This document shows positions 32,896 to 44,336 of a stretch of DNA of 64,000 bases, one piece after another. The DNA is taken from positions 107,688,574 through 107,752,573 of the forward strand of contig NC_089490.1 of the NCBI RefSeq assembly GCF_036850765.1, read 5' to 3'. The notes beneath the pieces are model-generated. The model saw nothing but the letters and a program-made list of their open reading frames with translations, searched no databases and was not told the DNA's origin. A program made the position numbers and the translations under genes. The DNA comes from Saccopteryx bilineata (taxonomy: Eukaryota; Chordata; Mammalia; Chiroptera; Emballonuridae). Every line of letters begins with the position of its first letter. Position 1 is the first letter of the stretch.

Positions 32896-33399
32896 CTATC
32901 TTTTCTCATTTTACTATATCAGTTCTGGTCCAAGCCACTAAGACCTTACTGAACTCTTGCAGTGGTCTCCTACCAAGTGAGACCATTAAGTCTTGGGTTT
33001 GCTTGGGACAGTGCTGGTTTACACATGTGGTCCTGGCAAAACTATTAATAATGCCAGTTTTCAGTCTCAGAAGTGTCCAGGTTTGGGTGGTAAGAGATAC
33101 GGTCTCCTGCTTCCCGTTCTCTTCCCGCTAAGATTGTGTTCAGCAGCACCAGATGGAGCTGCCCTCAGAACTTTTATGCTGATGCCACACTCTAATTAAA
33201 TATGTTTAGAGGTTCCCAACCCCCTATTGAAGAAACTCGGGACTCCTTAACCCAGCCCTGAATACAAAGGCAGGGCTTTGATGTGTGCACGCCCCATAGC
33301 ATCTTACAGAGTGCCAGCCAAACAGGAAAGTCTCAACAAAGACACGTTAAATTACTACCTGAAGGAATGTGTGCATTCACACTCAGGATGTTTGTCAGT
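32896..33399. other. Intron 1, unassigned
   Basis: No feature recognised. Confidence 0.35.
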
Positions 33400-33760
33400 T
33401 TTTTGAATGCAGCATTCTGCCAGCTTCATGGCCTTCGCACATGCTGGTCCATCCAATAGGAACACTCCTCCCTCCCTGTTTAACTGGGGTAGTAACCTCA
33501 TGCCTTCTCATTCTTTAGCTGTCACTTTCATCCTCCTTCCTCTGAGAAGCTTCCCTGACTTTCTGTGGCTCTCTCGGGAATTACACCTCTATGTGTGTGA
33601 TTATTTAATAGATGACTCTCACACTAAACCCAACCCTTCCACAACGACAGAAACTGTGACTGTCTTGCTTGCTGCTGTGTCCCTACTGTGTGTGTCTCCT
33701 GGTGCCTCGCACAGGGTTCTCTTTGAACAATTGGCAAACAAATGGTGGGATGAATGAATA
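33400..33760 (+). repeat. L2 3' region
   Basis: 'tggccttcgcacatgctggt', 'tgagaagcttccctgacttt' and 'ggtgggatgaatgaa' follow L2 to its 3' end. Confidence 0.8.
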
Positions 33761-33789
33761 TAATACCCTAGGAGGCTACCCTTTCTGCG

Positions 33790-34260
33790 CCAGTGGAGTA
33801 AAGATCACTGTTTGAAACCCTTTGATTGCTTCTTAGCACTTGGAAGAAATGTGAAGTTCTTACTATGGCCAGCAAGTCCCCCGGGCCCTTCCTAACTTCC
33901 GGGTCCCACTTCCTACTGCCCCACCTCCCTCTCCACTGCCACACTGGCTCCTGGCTCTTCCTCCCACACTCAAAGCCAGCACCTACCTCAGGACTTTGTA
34001 CTCACTCTGACATCATCTCATCCGAGAGGCCTTCAGGGTCCCTGTCACCTAAAACACCACCCCATCTCTGTCCCTTGCCATGGCTTTATTTGCTTCACAA
34101 CCGTCCTTATACTCTGAAGCTATCTCTTTTACTCATGTTTGCCTCCATCACAGAGTACAGCTTGCTGAGGGCAGGGCCTTGCCCACCATGGTCATCACTA
34201 GGTCCTCAGAGCCTGGCAGACAGGCAGTGCTCAGTTGGCATTTGGTGGGCAGGGACAAGG
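33790..34260 (+). repeat. Second L2 fragment
   Basis: 'gcacctacctcaggactttg', 'atccgagaggccttcagggt' and 'cttgctgagggcagggcctt' repeat the L2 order, so two L2 copies lie in tandem. Confidence 0.75.
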
Positions 34261-35089
34261 TGGGGCTGCCCCTTGGAAGCAAAGCAGGGTCCCCTTCCTG
34301 GAACCCAGCAGCCCCTGGGGCAGGGCCTGTGGCGTCACCATGACAACCCACTGACTTGAGTTTTCCCCATAAGAGGCCACAACTGCCCACCTCCTGGGCC
34401 CAGGCTTCCCACCACATCCTGTGTGTCCTGTGTGTCACCACCGTGGGGAGGCAGAGAAAAGGGCCTAAGAGAATGATCAAGAGGAAAGTATTCCCTGGTG
34501 CCAGGGGAGAGAGAAGCAGGCCACATTGGGGTGGCTTCACTGGTAATGACCAGGGCCCGGTGGAGTGGGGGAGGGGAGATTGGAGTGTGCTCTGTCACCG
34601 CCCCTCCCCCCAGGGACCTGGGGCTGGTGCCCCCTCAGAAGCTGTGTGTGGCACAGCGACTCTTTTATGTAGCATTTCCCAAGCTTTGAGTTCCTAAAAT
34701 AGGCCCAGCACAGTGCCCTGAAAGACTGTTGGTAGAACGAGTGTGAATACCACCTTCTATTAAACCCAGTGACACTTTCTAAGTCAGGCAGTGTTTTCTT
34801 CAGGTGTTGCATAAGTCGAGAGCTCCCTGTTCTCGTTCCACCCCTCAGAAACAAAGCCAGTCCTGTCACTCCCCCACAGCTGTTCGCAGCTGCCTGCAGC
34901 CCGTGGCGGGCGAGGTGGCCCGATGGGCGAGGCCCTGGCCGTCTGCTCTCAACAGCCTGTCCCACTTGTCTCCCACCACTCCATGGGTCATGGGTTGGTG
35001 AACTCCTCACCTTTTCCAGAACCCACTTTGTGCCTTTGTCTGTAATGGTGGTGGTCGCCTTGTCCAAAGTGCCTTTCTTTCCTCCTTCG
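34261..35089. other. Intron 1, unassigned GC-richer sequence
   Basis: Open frames occur on both strands, but none resembles a protein and no splice framework is apparent. Confidence 0.4.
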
Positions 35090-35250
35090 TCTGGCAGATA
35101 CCAGATCCTTTAAGGGCCAGCTGAAATGCCACCTGGCATGAAGCAGCCAGGCCAAGCCAGGAGCTCCCTCCTCTGGGCCCACACCACCGTTATAATGTCA
35201 AACATAGTCCAGGTTACCTGCTGGCTTCCAGAGCCCTGTGCTCCGGTCAG
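35090..35250 (+). repeat. L2 fragment
   Basis: 'agggccagctgaaatgccac' is diagnostic of L2. Confidence 0.6.
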
Positions 35251-35534
35251 CCCTCCAGCTCTGCAGGCCAACAGACCCGACCCCGCTCAGCTACCAAAGA
35301 TCTGGGGGACTTTATCTTGTCTGAGTCTGTTTCCTTCTCACAAGTCCGGTTCTTAAAGGCTCTGATGCTGGGAGGAGTAGAGGTGGAGCATAGGCGGCAG
35401 GCCAACTGGTGTGGGGAGGATGCGTAATGAACACTGGACACCGCCATTGCTCTGTCCCTGTCACTGACTGTGAGCACCCGTGGGTAGAAACCATCCCCCA
35501 TGGCCCACAGAGACAAGTGTGCTCTGCTTCTCCT

Positions 35535-35680
35535 ATATTATGTCACTTACTGTTTGTTGAACCCAGGAGGTAGGGCTTTCGAGAGGTTCAAGAACCACCC
35601 CTGTGGTACATAGCTGGTAAGTGGCAGGCCTGGGATTTGAAGTCCAGTTGCCTCTAGCTTCTCTTTCATCTGTCACTCCA
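35535..35680 (+). repeat. MIR
   Basis: 'tagctggtaagtggcaggcc' and 'tgggatttgaagtccagttg' fit the MIR 3' half. Confidence 0.7.
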
Positions 35681-36137
35681 CATCAGCCACCAGGCCTTCT
35701 TGCCATTCCTTAAACGGTCACGCATGAGCCTTTCTCAGGGCCTGTGGTCCCCATCTCTGAACCTTTAAGGCCTTGCTCCCTCACTGTGCTGTTTCTTCTC
35801 AGAGGCCATCCTGGGGGGGATCCCTTGTCCACCATTCTCTGTTCTTTCACCCGACTTTACTTCACTGGACGGTCACTCCAACTTTGTCCCTGTCACCGTT
35901 CCTGACTTTTGGGAACTAAGCATTGAACAAGGTAGACAAGGCTGTTAGAACTTACATTTTTAAGGTGGGGAACTAAATAATAAAAAAGAATACATAAACA
36001 TACAAGGTATTTTCAGGTCCTGAGACCCCGATCCAGCAGAGATAACTTGGCGTAATATATTGGCTTGCAGTTAAATAGTATTTGTCCATCTTTTCTGTTG
36101 GAATCTACATCGAAGATACTGGATAATTATTTGTAAG

Positions 36138-36181
36138 ATGGATGGATGGGTGGGTGGGTGGGTGAGTGGATAGATGGATGG
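36138..36181 (+). repeat. (GGAT/GGGT)n microsatellite
   Basis: Eleven tetranucleotide units of GGAT, GGGT and variants. Confidence 0.92.
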
Positions 36182-36219
36182 AGCTAAGGGAGAACAATTG
36201 GTCTGCGCTTAATATGAGG

Positions 36220-36365
36220 CAGCAAGAAGCAGCATAGGCTTTGGAGACGGAAGATCTAGGTTTGAATTCTGACTGTAATCCTTCTGTCTGACCTTGGCCA
36301 GGACACTGCCATGTTCTAAGTGCCAGTTTCTTTATCTGTAAAGTGGGATGAGTTTCTGCCTCATT
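36220..36365 (+). repeat. MIR
   Basis: 'cataggctttggagacggaa', 'taggtttgaattctgactgt' and 'atctgtaaagtgggatgagt' follow MIR. Confidence 0.8.
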
Positions 36366-37208
36366 AGGGGGGCAGGGAAGCTCAGATCAGGTTCTGTATG
36401 TCACTGGGCTGTGTCAGCCTCAAGGATCACCTGCCTTTGGATAAGCATCTTAGTCAGCTCCTCCTGCTAGGCCAGCCCATGCTTGTGAAGCCCTGCTCTG
36501 AGCCTCGGGCTACCTTGGACATGCCATGTGCCTGATGCAGCTACTTCCTGGTTGTGTTTTTGCTGCTACAAAGGGGACCAAGCCTCCTGCAAAACCCAAT
36601 AACCATTATGTGGCTCTGTTTAACCACATTATATGAACTTGAGAGAGTCACTTCAAGTTGGGGTTTCCAAATCTTCAACCCAAGGCAGGAAGATGTGAAG
36701 ATCTGCCTCTGAGGCGCATGAGTGAAACTCCTTGCAAAGTGAAACTCCGCAGGGCATTATCGGCACCTGCTTCCTGCCTGTGACCCCAGAGGAGTCAGGT
36801 GAAGGGATGCTTTGCAGACCAGGAGCCTATACTCACAGCTGTCAGCAAATCCTGTTGTGTCCTTAGAGTAAGTAAGATTGGCTATTACGGAAAGGTCAGA
36901 TGATTTTTATGGATCAAGAGTGCGGCCCCTGGGAGCAGGGTGTTATCCGAGTGTGAACTGAGCTCTCCTGCTACATCTCAGAACACAGTGCCTATATCAT
37001 AGCATCGCTCACAGTCCGCCTTGTTGAGAACTTTTGTTTCAAGCCTGTTTTCATCTCTACAGATAGAGCTATGAAAACATATCACATAGCATTGTTTCGA
37101 GGTTTAATTTAAACCACACATGTGAAAAATACCTTGTGTAGTACCTGGCACACACTAGGAACTTAATGTTGTTTTTCGAGAAAAGTAATGCATTTAATAA
37201 CGCACATT
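36366..37208. other. Intron 1, mostly unassigned
   Basis: A MIR-like end ('gtagtacctggcacacacta') lies near 37138. Otherwise no feature. Confidence 0.35.
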
Positions 37209-37566
37209 TACCAGTTGTCCCTCGCCATATCACAGTTCACTTTTCGCGGTCTCACTGTATTGCAGATTTTTAAATTGTATATATCTAAATTTTATATCGC
37301 TGATTTTTCACTGTTTTGCAGGATTTTGCAGTATATAGGTATTTTTATATATTTATTACTTTAATTTTTGCGGTAAAATAAGTGTTGGAAAGGTTAATAA
37401 GAGTGTGGAAAAGGTTTATAAAAATGTAGGGGAGGGTTTAAAAAGCCTTAAAATATATATAAATAATGAAATAAATATAAGGTTGCTATTTTGTGGATTT
37501 TTGCCTATCGCGGGGGGGGGGGGTGTTCTGGAACCTAGCCCCTGCAACAGACGAGGGACCACTGTA
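37209..37566. mobile_element. Non-autonomous TA-flanked DNA transposon (Tigger/mariner-like)
   Basis: The left end 'cagttgtccctcg' is mirrored by the right end 'cgagggaccactg', with TA at both edges. The interior is AT-rich and non-coding with a G-run at 37511-37523. The family assignment is by end sequence and TA target only. Confidence 0.75.
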
Positions 37567-37680
37567 TTCTGCAAAATCTGTGGGGCCAGGCACAGGGCCA
37601 GACACTGGGTACAAACAAAGCAATACAAACAACAGGGTCCTTGCACTCATGAGCTTGGGGAGTGGCATCTGCCTTGCTTT

Positions 37681-38024
37681 TTATATTTTTTTCTTTCTTC
37701 TTTTTTTAAAGAGACAGACAGGAAGGAGAAGAGATGAAAAACATCAGCTCCATAGTTGTGACACTTTAGTTGTTGTTCATTGATTGCTTTCTCATATGTG
37801 GCTTGACCAGGGGACTCCAGCAGAGCCAGTGACCTCTTGCTCAAGCCAACAACCCTGGGCTCAAGTCAGTGACCATGGGACAATGTCAGTGATCTCATGC
37901 TGAAGCCAGTGACCCCACACTCAAGCTGATGAGTTTGTGCTCAAGCTGGTGATCTCAGGGTTTCAAACCTGAGACCTCAGCATCCCAGGTCAATGCTCTA
38001 TCCACTGTGCCACCACCAGTCAGG
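37681..38024 (-). repeat. tRNA-derived SINE, long form, diverged
   Basis: Antisense 'attgattgctttctcatatg', repeated 'ctcaagc.agtgacc' motifs and head 'gtgccaccaccagtcagg' identify the family. Confidence 0.92.
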
Positions 38025-38039
38025 TATTTGCACCGCTTT

Positions 38040-38135
38040 CTAGAAGGCAGAACCCCATTTATTCATGTCTATGTCACAGCTTCTCTTCACTACAGCTGCT
38101 TTTATCTTGAAAGCACAAAATAAATGTTTGTTGAA
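38040..38135 (+). repeat. L2 3' end
   Basis: 'agcacaaaataaatgtttgt' and upstream match the L2 terminus. Confidence 0.6.
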
Positions 38136-38584
38136 TTTTGCTTGCTTTATTTAGAAAATTATATACTTTCAATGTGTTGTACTTTTTCATGCTTATGTGG
38201 TAGAAAAGAAAACGATTAGGAAGTTCTATAGATATGTGGACGTAGCTATATGCTGTGCATTCTTCAACATGTGTGTCAGTAAAGTAACATTCATTGAGGC
38301 CAGACTACAGGAAAAACTATACCAGGCGTTAGTGCAGTGTCAAAAGAAATAGGATTCAATGGACTCCATTCTGAAGATGTTTCAGTTCTAAACTGAAGGG
38401 TCTGCTCTGTGTAAAGAAAGCTGGCAAAGAAGTATGTGAATTAATTTAGGAAAAGTAGCAATATGTAAGAATTTCAGCAAAAATTCTAATGCAAGGCATA
38501 CTGTGATCAATGCTGTCAGATTGGTACCACGGTCTGGAGACTGTATGGGACAGAAGAGGAGAACAGCTCAGTTCACACCATGAG
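38136..38584. other. Intron 1, unassigned
   Basis: No feature recognised. Confidence 0.35.
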
Positions 38585-38800
38585 AGAGTATTGTGGTATG
38601 GCCTGTATTTGAAAGCTGGTCTTGCCTCTTACTAGCTGATCAAGTCACCTGATCTTTCTGAGCCTTGGTTTCCCCATCTCTAAAGTGTGCACATTAATAG
38701 CGCCTACGTAATTGTGTTGTTATGAGGATTAAGTATGATGGTGATGTAATGCATTTGCCTAATGCCTGGCCCGCAGGGGCTCAATAAATGTTGGCGTTTT
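38585..38800 (+). repeat. MIR
   Basis: 'tgagccttggtttccccatc', 'ttatgaggattaagtatgat' and 'ggggctcaataaatgttggc' follow MIR. Confidence 0.85.
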
Positions 38801-41800
38801 TTATTAAATCATATAATTGAAAATAAGGCCAATGAACACAGTGCATTATTAAAAGTTCAATATGAATGTCATTCTGGTTGAGTAATTCTTGATCTTTGCA
38901 AGACCTAAATCAGTTGTTAATAGTTTTAAAGTATATAAAATTTACTTCTGGTGACCTAAATAAGGGCCTTCCAAATATGTGGAGCAACCTGACTCATGAG
39001 ACATGAGCTGCAGAAGCCACTGCTGAGGATTGTCTAGAGAAGAAGACAGAGGTCAGTGAGCACCCGCGGACCCAAGGCCCGCAGCCTGGTTGTGTGTTTC
39101 GGAGCATCATATCCATGCACTCTGGAATGTAGGCCTGAGAATGCTCAGAATCCAGGTCTCCAGAACAATAGGAGTGACGGTTCTGCCATTCTGGGCACTG
39201 CTCAGACCACTGTCTGGACCCTCTGAGAGTCCATCCTGGGCGCTACATGCTTTAATGGACATTGATTAACTAGAAGACAGCCAGAAGCAGGTGAGTCAGA
39301 TGGCCAAGAAGTGGGAACAATTTCTTCCACAAAAGAGCTGAAACAGGTGGGGTATTCTGACCAGAATAATGAAGACGTGATGGCTGTCTACATGTGTCTT
39401 CCATGTGCAAGAGAGACCAAATTTATCCTGTGTTGCTCTTAGGAGCAGAGCCCAGTAGCAGAGTGCCTCCAGGCAAAGACCTTGGGTCAGAGAGACCCGC
39501 ATGGGTGCAGTGGGAAGGGGGAAGGGTTCCTTGGTGAGATTTTTTTCCTCCCTTTTTTTAGTATGACTTCCAACCCTCCCTCTTTGAAACCTTGCCTTCA
39601 TCTCTCTAGTGTTGGGCTTGAGCAGTATGGAAGACAGGCATGCCATCAGGGAAGTTCTTACTTTACTTGAAACCCTTATGGGTGAAGGTTGCCCTCCCTT
39701 GGCCCACCTGGTATTTAGTCCAGCTCCTCTCCAGAATGTTGCCGTGTGTCCTTCAGAGACTGCTCCACCAGGCACTGGGGAGTCTCACCTGCAAGAATAA
39801 GCTCTTTTAATATTTCTAGTTTTAACTTGCCTAATCCCAGCACAGCTAAGGGGGTGAGAGAGAGAGAGAGAGAGAGAGAGCTAAATGTGTTTCTCTTAGT
39901 TCAGTGTTTCTGCTCCAGGGGGTCGGGGTGGTAAATGCGTGACGAGGTATGCCGAAACACATGTGAGAGTAAGGAGGTCCGAATACCTAGCTAGCAAAAC
40001 CAGGGACTGACCTAAAAAACCATAGAAAATGCTTTTTGTGGGATGGTTTGGCGGAGGAAGAGGCTGCGCATTTCAGTAGATGCTATCCAAAGTCAGCCAT
40101 GACCGCTGCCGGGGAAAATGCGCCAGGAGTGAAGAGATTAGAAGAGCCGAGGAGAGGCATTCTGGAGAGTCCTGGGAAGAATTCTGGAGATTTGTATTCA
40201 GATGCATTTTTCAATATGATGTGATGACAGACGCCCACCTTGTGCCATCATGACTCTGAAAACATGACAAGTCATTTGTTTTTAGATTGTGCATTTGATA
40301 ACTGGAAGGGATAGCGCTTTATATTCTGAATTTCTCTGCTGCTTTATGCTTCCTCAGAAATACCAGATTTCCATATCCCCTTAATAGGCTGACTCCTTTC
40401 CCTCCCCTTGAATGTCCCCCCTCCTTATTTACATTTTTGGAAGCAGCTTTTAAAAGAGCAGTTTGTTGGAACATAAGATACAAAACAAACACCCAATATT
40501 TTTCCCGGCTGTTGGGGTTTGCCTACCCGCACCCTCTGCATAGCTTACTCCCCAGTGTGGCTGCTTTTTACAATAGTTACGATGGCATTAATTACTTTTT
40601 CCTTGGCTCTTTGAATTAGGAGGGGTCACGTTACTCAATCTCTCCAAGCTTCAGTTGCTTTCTAGAAAAAAATGGAGATTAAAATCTTCATTTTTGGAGC
40701 TGTTAGAATGCAATGAGATAACACCTAAAGGGCATGGCATGTTAAAATAGGTGTACAAGAAATGCTCCCTCCCATCTTGTCAAGACGGTAACAGGAGACT
40801 GCACCATGCAAAAGCCATAGCTAGAGACAGTTCTACTGTATAACGCCACACGCATTCCTAAAATCCGCCACCGTTCTGCAAAATTGCACAACAAAACCAG
40901 ACTTTATTGGAAGACTAAGCTAGGGCACACACTCAAAAACTTTGTCAGTGATACATTAAAACAAAGCCTAATAAAAATGATAACGCCGTTTTACATGTTA
41001 AGTGGCTAAGAGATACACAAATACCATAAACAAGACACTTGATGTTGGAAAAGACCCGAAGTTTGCTTTTGGAAGCGGATGTCACAAAGGTTGCAGCTTG
41101 CATCATTGTGAAGTGGTGGAACATGGGTTATCTGGGCAGACGGGGCTTGTAACATGCGCAGTGAACTTAAAGTAGCCGGTAGATTCTTAAAGTGTGAGCA
41201 TGTGCAATTTGCATATTCCTGTGGGGCTCAGTTCAGCTACATGTGGCTTTCTATATTCACCTCCTCTTTCTTACAGAAAAAATCAAGCATAAGCAAACAC
41301 AAAGTTTGCTTCGTGTGCAAATCATTCCCTAACATATTACATGTATTGGAACCTACTCTTATTTTCGAAGCAAGCATTATAGCAGAACTGACTGTACTTA
41401 GCTGAAGTTGTTGAATGAATGAATGAATGAATGAATGAGTGGTGGATGGTCTAGAATGGAATAGCATTATGCTATATTAGGAAACGTACATCTATATAGC
41501 CTTTGCAATGGATTTTGAAAACCATAGTTTTGGATGTTAAAAGTACTACTTAACTGTTATAGAGCTCTTAGTATCTCCTCGTGCAGCGGCTTATGATCTG
41601 TGCTTGGAAGAGCCCCTTCAGGACTCGCCTGGCAAAGGGAGGTGAGCTGCAAGGTCCCCTGTCCTTCTTTTCCACTTCCACCAGAGATCACAGGGTTTTA
41701 TCTGCTTTCCTTGTTATTTTTGTTAGAGGAAGGGTTCTGCTGCTAATTTACAAGTCTGCAAACTACCACCAGTGATTCAGTTAAAATAAATTTTGTTTTA

Positions 41801-42057
41801 CAAACTCCTTCTCAAGAACATATCTTCTTTTCGAAAAAAGATAATCCTTAGTTGGTATACTGAGCAATGAATATTCCAGAATTAGTAAAATTTGACCAAG
41901 AATTACTCAAGTGGGGCTTCAAATGAGCAGGGGTGGCTCTCAGGTGAAAATTGGTGGGTGTTGAATAAAGCTAATGCATTTTTGGTGTTCCTGTCTCTTC
42001 ACAAACACCAACAGCAATTCTGTGATTTTGTGATTTTCTTTCTTTCTTTCTTTTCAG
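38801..42057. other. End of intron 1: repeat-poor DNA, possible regulatory content
   Basis: More than 3 kb before exon 2 has almost no recognisable transposon. It holds a (GA)n at 39857-39880 and an (ATGA)n at 41415-41437. Repeat depletion next to a developmental exon suggests selective constraint, but no specific element can be named. Confidence 0.4.
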
Positions 42058-42144
42058 AGAGCTGGATTGAAAGGTGTCTCAATGAAAGCGAAAACAAACG
42101 TTATTCCAGCCATACATCTCTGGGGAATGTTTCTAATGATGAAA
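42058..42144 (+). CDS. RFX4: RFX4 coding exon 2
   Basis: This 87-nt exon encodes residues 15-43 of RFX4 and one base of residue 44. It reads [13 protein letters not shown]... and ends ...LGNVSNDE, matching the known RFX4 N-terminus. The acceptor is a long TTTC-rich tract ending in 'ttttcag' (AG at 42056-42057), and the donor is 'gtaagt' from 42145. The first two bases (AG) complete the Glu codon begun in exon 1, and the last base (A42144) begins the next codon, which is Asn in the known protein. The reading frame is uninterrupted. The segment precedes the winged-helix DNA-binding domain and is shared by the main RFX4 isoforms as I know them, so it should be used from more than one promoter. 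Confidence 0.97.
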
Positions 42145-42889
42145 GTAAGTGCTTCAAACTCACTTTTTTAGGACATTTTAGTCACGGCCAGTGGCCTGAC
42201 GGGAGGAAGAGCACTTCTAGGATGCTGGGCTGGGGCAGGTCACCTGCAACCAGAGACCCTCGAGGCTTTTGTGGGGTGCCCCAGGCCGTCCATGTGATGC
42301 TGTGAGATAGGGGGTGCGCCTCAGGTGTGCTGGAAATGGAGCTCACTGCAGAATTCACTTGCTTTGCACACATTCACTGCTGTCTGAGACCCCAAAAACC
42401 CTGCTACAGTGATGCTTCTGGGCAAAGTGGCCCATGGGTGGCCAGGGCCATTCTCTGGGTCACTGTAGACATGGGTTTTGAGTAGTGTGTCATGGGATTG
42501 TTGTTTTAGAGCTACATATGTCCTTTCTATTGAAAAGTAAACATCTCTCCTGAATGTTGGGCCTGAGAACCAGAGTTGATGGAAGGATATGCACTGCTGT
42601 GTTTGCACCCTCCCCTGGGTGATGTCAGACAGGTTTCTGCATGCCTTCTATTAAGAGCCTCGGGCTGTCTGGGACTTGTATTTGCCCCGTGAGCACTGCA
42701 GAAGGGGGCGGGTCATAAACGTCATTTCCAGCTGAGACAGAAGTGTCTTTATCCCTTGCTCGGTAAAGGGCATCTCCTTAGTTCAATTTCCTCAAAGCGC
42801 GGGCCAGTGACATTCACCCAATAATTCACAAGGGAGCTTGTTAGACATGCTGAACACAGCTTCCTCCCAGCAGCTCTCCCAGTCATCCT
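42145..42889. other. Start of intron 2, unassigned
   Basis: A weak MER5-like stretch lies near 42800-42850. No exon. Confidence 0.35.
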
Positions 42890-43584
42890 GTCATCACTGT
42901 TTTGCTTCATGTTATTAAATTGAGATAAATTGAATATCAAGTACATAAAACTTATGTGAATAGTTTGATGAGTATCTTTCCCCCCCTTACATTTTGTATC
43001 CATCTGTGTAATCACCAGCCAGAGAAATGAGGTGGAGCATTTCTGGCACTTCGGAAGGCCCCCTCATGTCTCATCCCCATTGATAATTACTCTCCCGATT
43101 TTATCACTATAGTTTGATTTTGCCGATTTTTTAAACATTGTATAAATGGACTCATAGACTCCAAATTATTCTGTATATAGTTTTTTCCACTCAGTATAAT
43201 GTCTGTGATATTCATTCATGCTGTTGTATGTAGCAATAGTTCTTTCTTTTTCATTGCTGCATTGTACTTTACTGTATGCATATACCACAGTTCACATATT
43301 CATTTAAATATTGATGGATATTTAAATTTTTTCAAGTTTTTGACTATTAAGTTTTATTAATTTGAGAGAGAGAAGAAGGGAGAGAGAGAAACATCAATGT
43401 GTTGTTCCACTTATTCATTCATTCATTAGTTGATTCTTGTATGTACGCTGACCGGGGAGCAAACCTACAACCTTGACATGTCGGGACATCACTCGAACCA
43501 AATGAGCTATTGGATCAAGGCATCAAGTTTTTGACTATTTATTAAGCATCTCTGAGCATTTAAATTTTATTTTATTGCGGCCAG
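42890..43584 (-). repeat. Old L1 fragment, antisense, split by a SINE
   Basis: 'tttttccactcagtataatg', 'tcattgctgcattgtacttt' and 'catataccacagttcacata' are antisense L1 3' sequence. A SINE occupies 43349-43522. Confidence 0.7.
43349..43522 (-). repeat. tRNA-derived SINE with 17-bp target duplication
   Basis: Antisense SINE body with a GA-rich tail on this strand. 'tcaagtttttgactatt' is repeated at 43332-43348 and 43523-43539. Confidence 0.9.
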
Positions 43585-43639
43585 ATATTATTAACAAAAT
43601 TTATCATTTTACGTGTACAGTTAGTTCAGTGGCGTTAAA

Positions 43640-44240
43640 TACAGTGTGTCTGTAAAGTCATGGTACACTTTTGACCGGTCACAGGAAAGCAACAAAAGAG
43701 AATAGAAATGTTAAATCTGCACCAAATAAAAGGAAAACCCTCCCAGTTTCTGTAGGATGATGTGACAGCATGTGCGCATGTGCAGATGATGATGTAACAC
43801 CGTGTATACAGCAGAGAAGCCCACGGCCATCCCAGCTGAGATGTGGACAGGACAGAGGAAAGTTCAGTGTGTTCTGTGGCTCGCTAAATTTGAATCCGTG
43901 ACCAAAGTGCAACGTGAATATCGGCGCGTTTATAACAAAGTGCCACCACATAGGAATAACATTACTCGGTGGGATAAGCAGTTGAAGGAAACCAGCAGTT
44001 TGGTGGAGAAACCCCGTTCTGGTAGGCCATCAGTCAGTGATGAGTCTGTAGAGGCTATACGGGACAGCTACCTAAGGAGCCCTAAAAAATCTGTGCGTGA
44101 GCCCACATCAAACTGCACTGAATAGGTATGAAACTGGGAAAGTTTTCCTTTTATTTGGTGCAGATTTTACATTTGTATCGTCTTTTGTTGCTTTCCTGTG
44201 ACCGGTCAAAAGTGCACCATGACTTTATGGACACACTGTA
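43640..44240 (+). mobile_element. Internally deleted mariner-like element, copy 2
   Basis: TA dinucleotides flank it (43640-43641, 44239-44240). Long terminal inverted repeats begin 'cagtgtgtctgtaaagtcat' and end '...atgactttatggacacactg'. It matches copy 1 at 9211-9812 throughout with about 5-10% difference by eye, and shares its internal deletion. It inserted into antisense L1. Confidence 0.93.
43802..44125 (+). pseudogene. Truncated mariner transposase with intact DNA-binding-region ORF
   Basis: A 107-codon frame encodes the N-terminal helix-turn-helix part of a mariner/Tc1-type transposase ('MWTGQRKVQCVLWLAKFES', 'EYRRVYNKVPPHRNNI', 'EKPRSGRPSVSDES'). It ends PTSNCTE where the family deletion joins it to the 3' inverted repeat. 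The catalytic domain is absent, so it cannot transpose itself. The frame has no stop, unlike most fossils here, but no promoter evidence exists. Confidence 0.85.
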
Positions 44241-44336
44241 TATTCACCTTGTTCTACAATCATCACCACTATCTATGTACAGATCTTTTTTCATCTTTCC
44301 AAACTGAAACTCTGTAACCATTAAATAATAACTCCC

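Larger units (their letters stand above)
15023..42057 (+). other. RFX4: RFX4 intron 1 (27,035 bp, complete)
   Basis: The intron is bounded by donor 'gttagt' and acceptor 'ttttcag'. It starts in the CpG island and then carries SINEs, MIR and L2 fossils, one terminal-inverted-repeat DNA transposon, local duplications and repeat-poor AT-rich DNA. I saw no further RFX4 exon in it. Confidence 0.9.

Noticed and set aside
33826..34359. 177-codon plus-strand frame
   Set aside because: Falls in L2-derived sequence; no protein similarity recognised.
41892..42305. 137-codon continuous frame across RFX4 exon 2
   Set aside because: It reads through acceptor and donor into introns; only 42058-42144 between splice sites matches RFX4.
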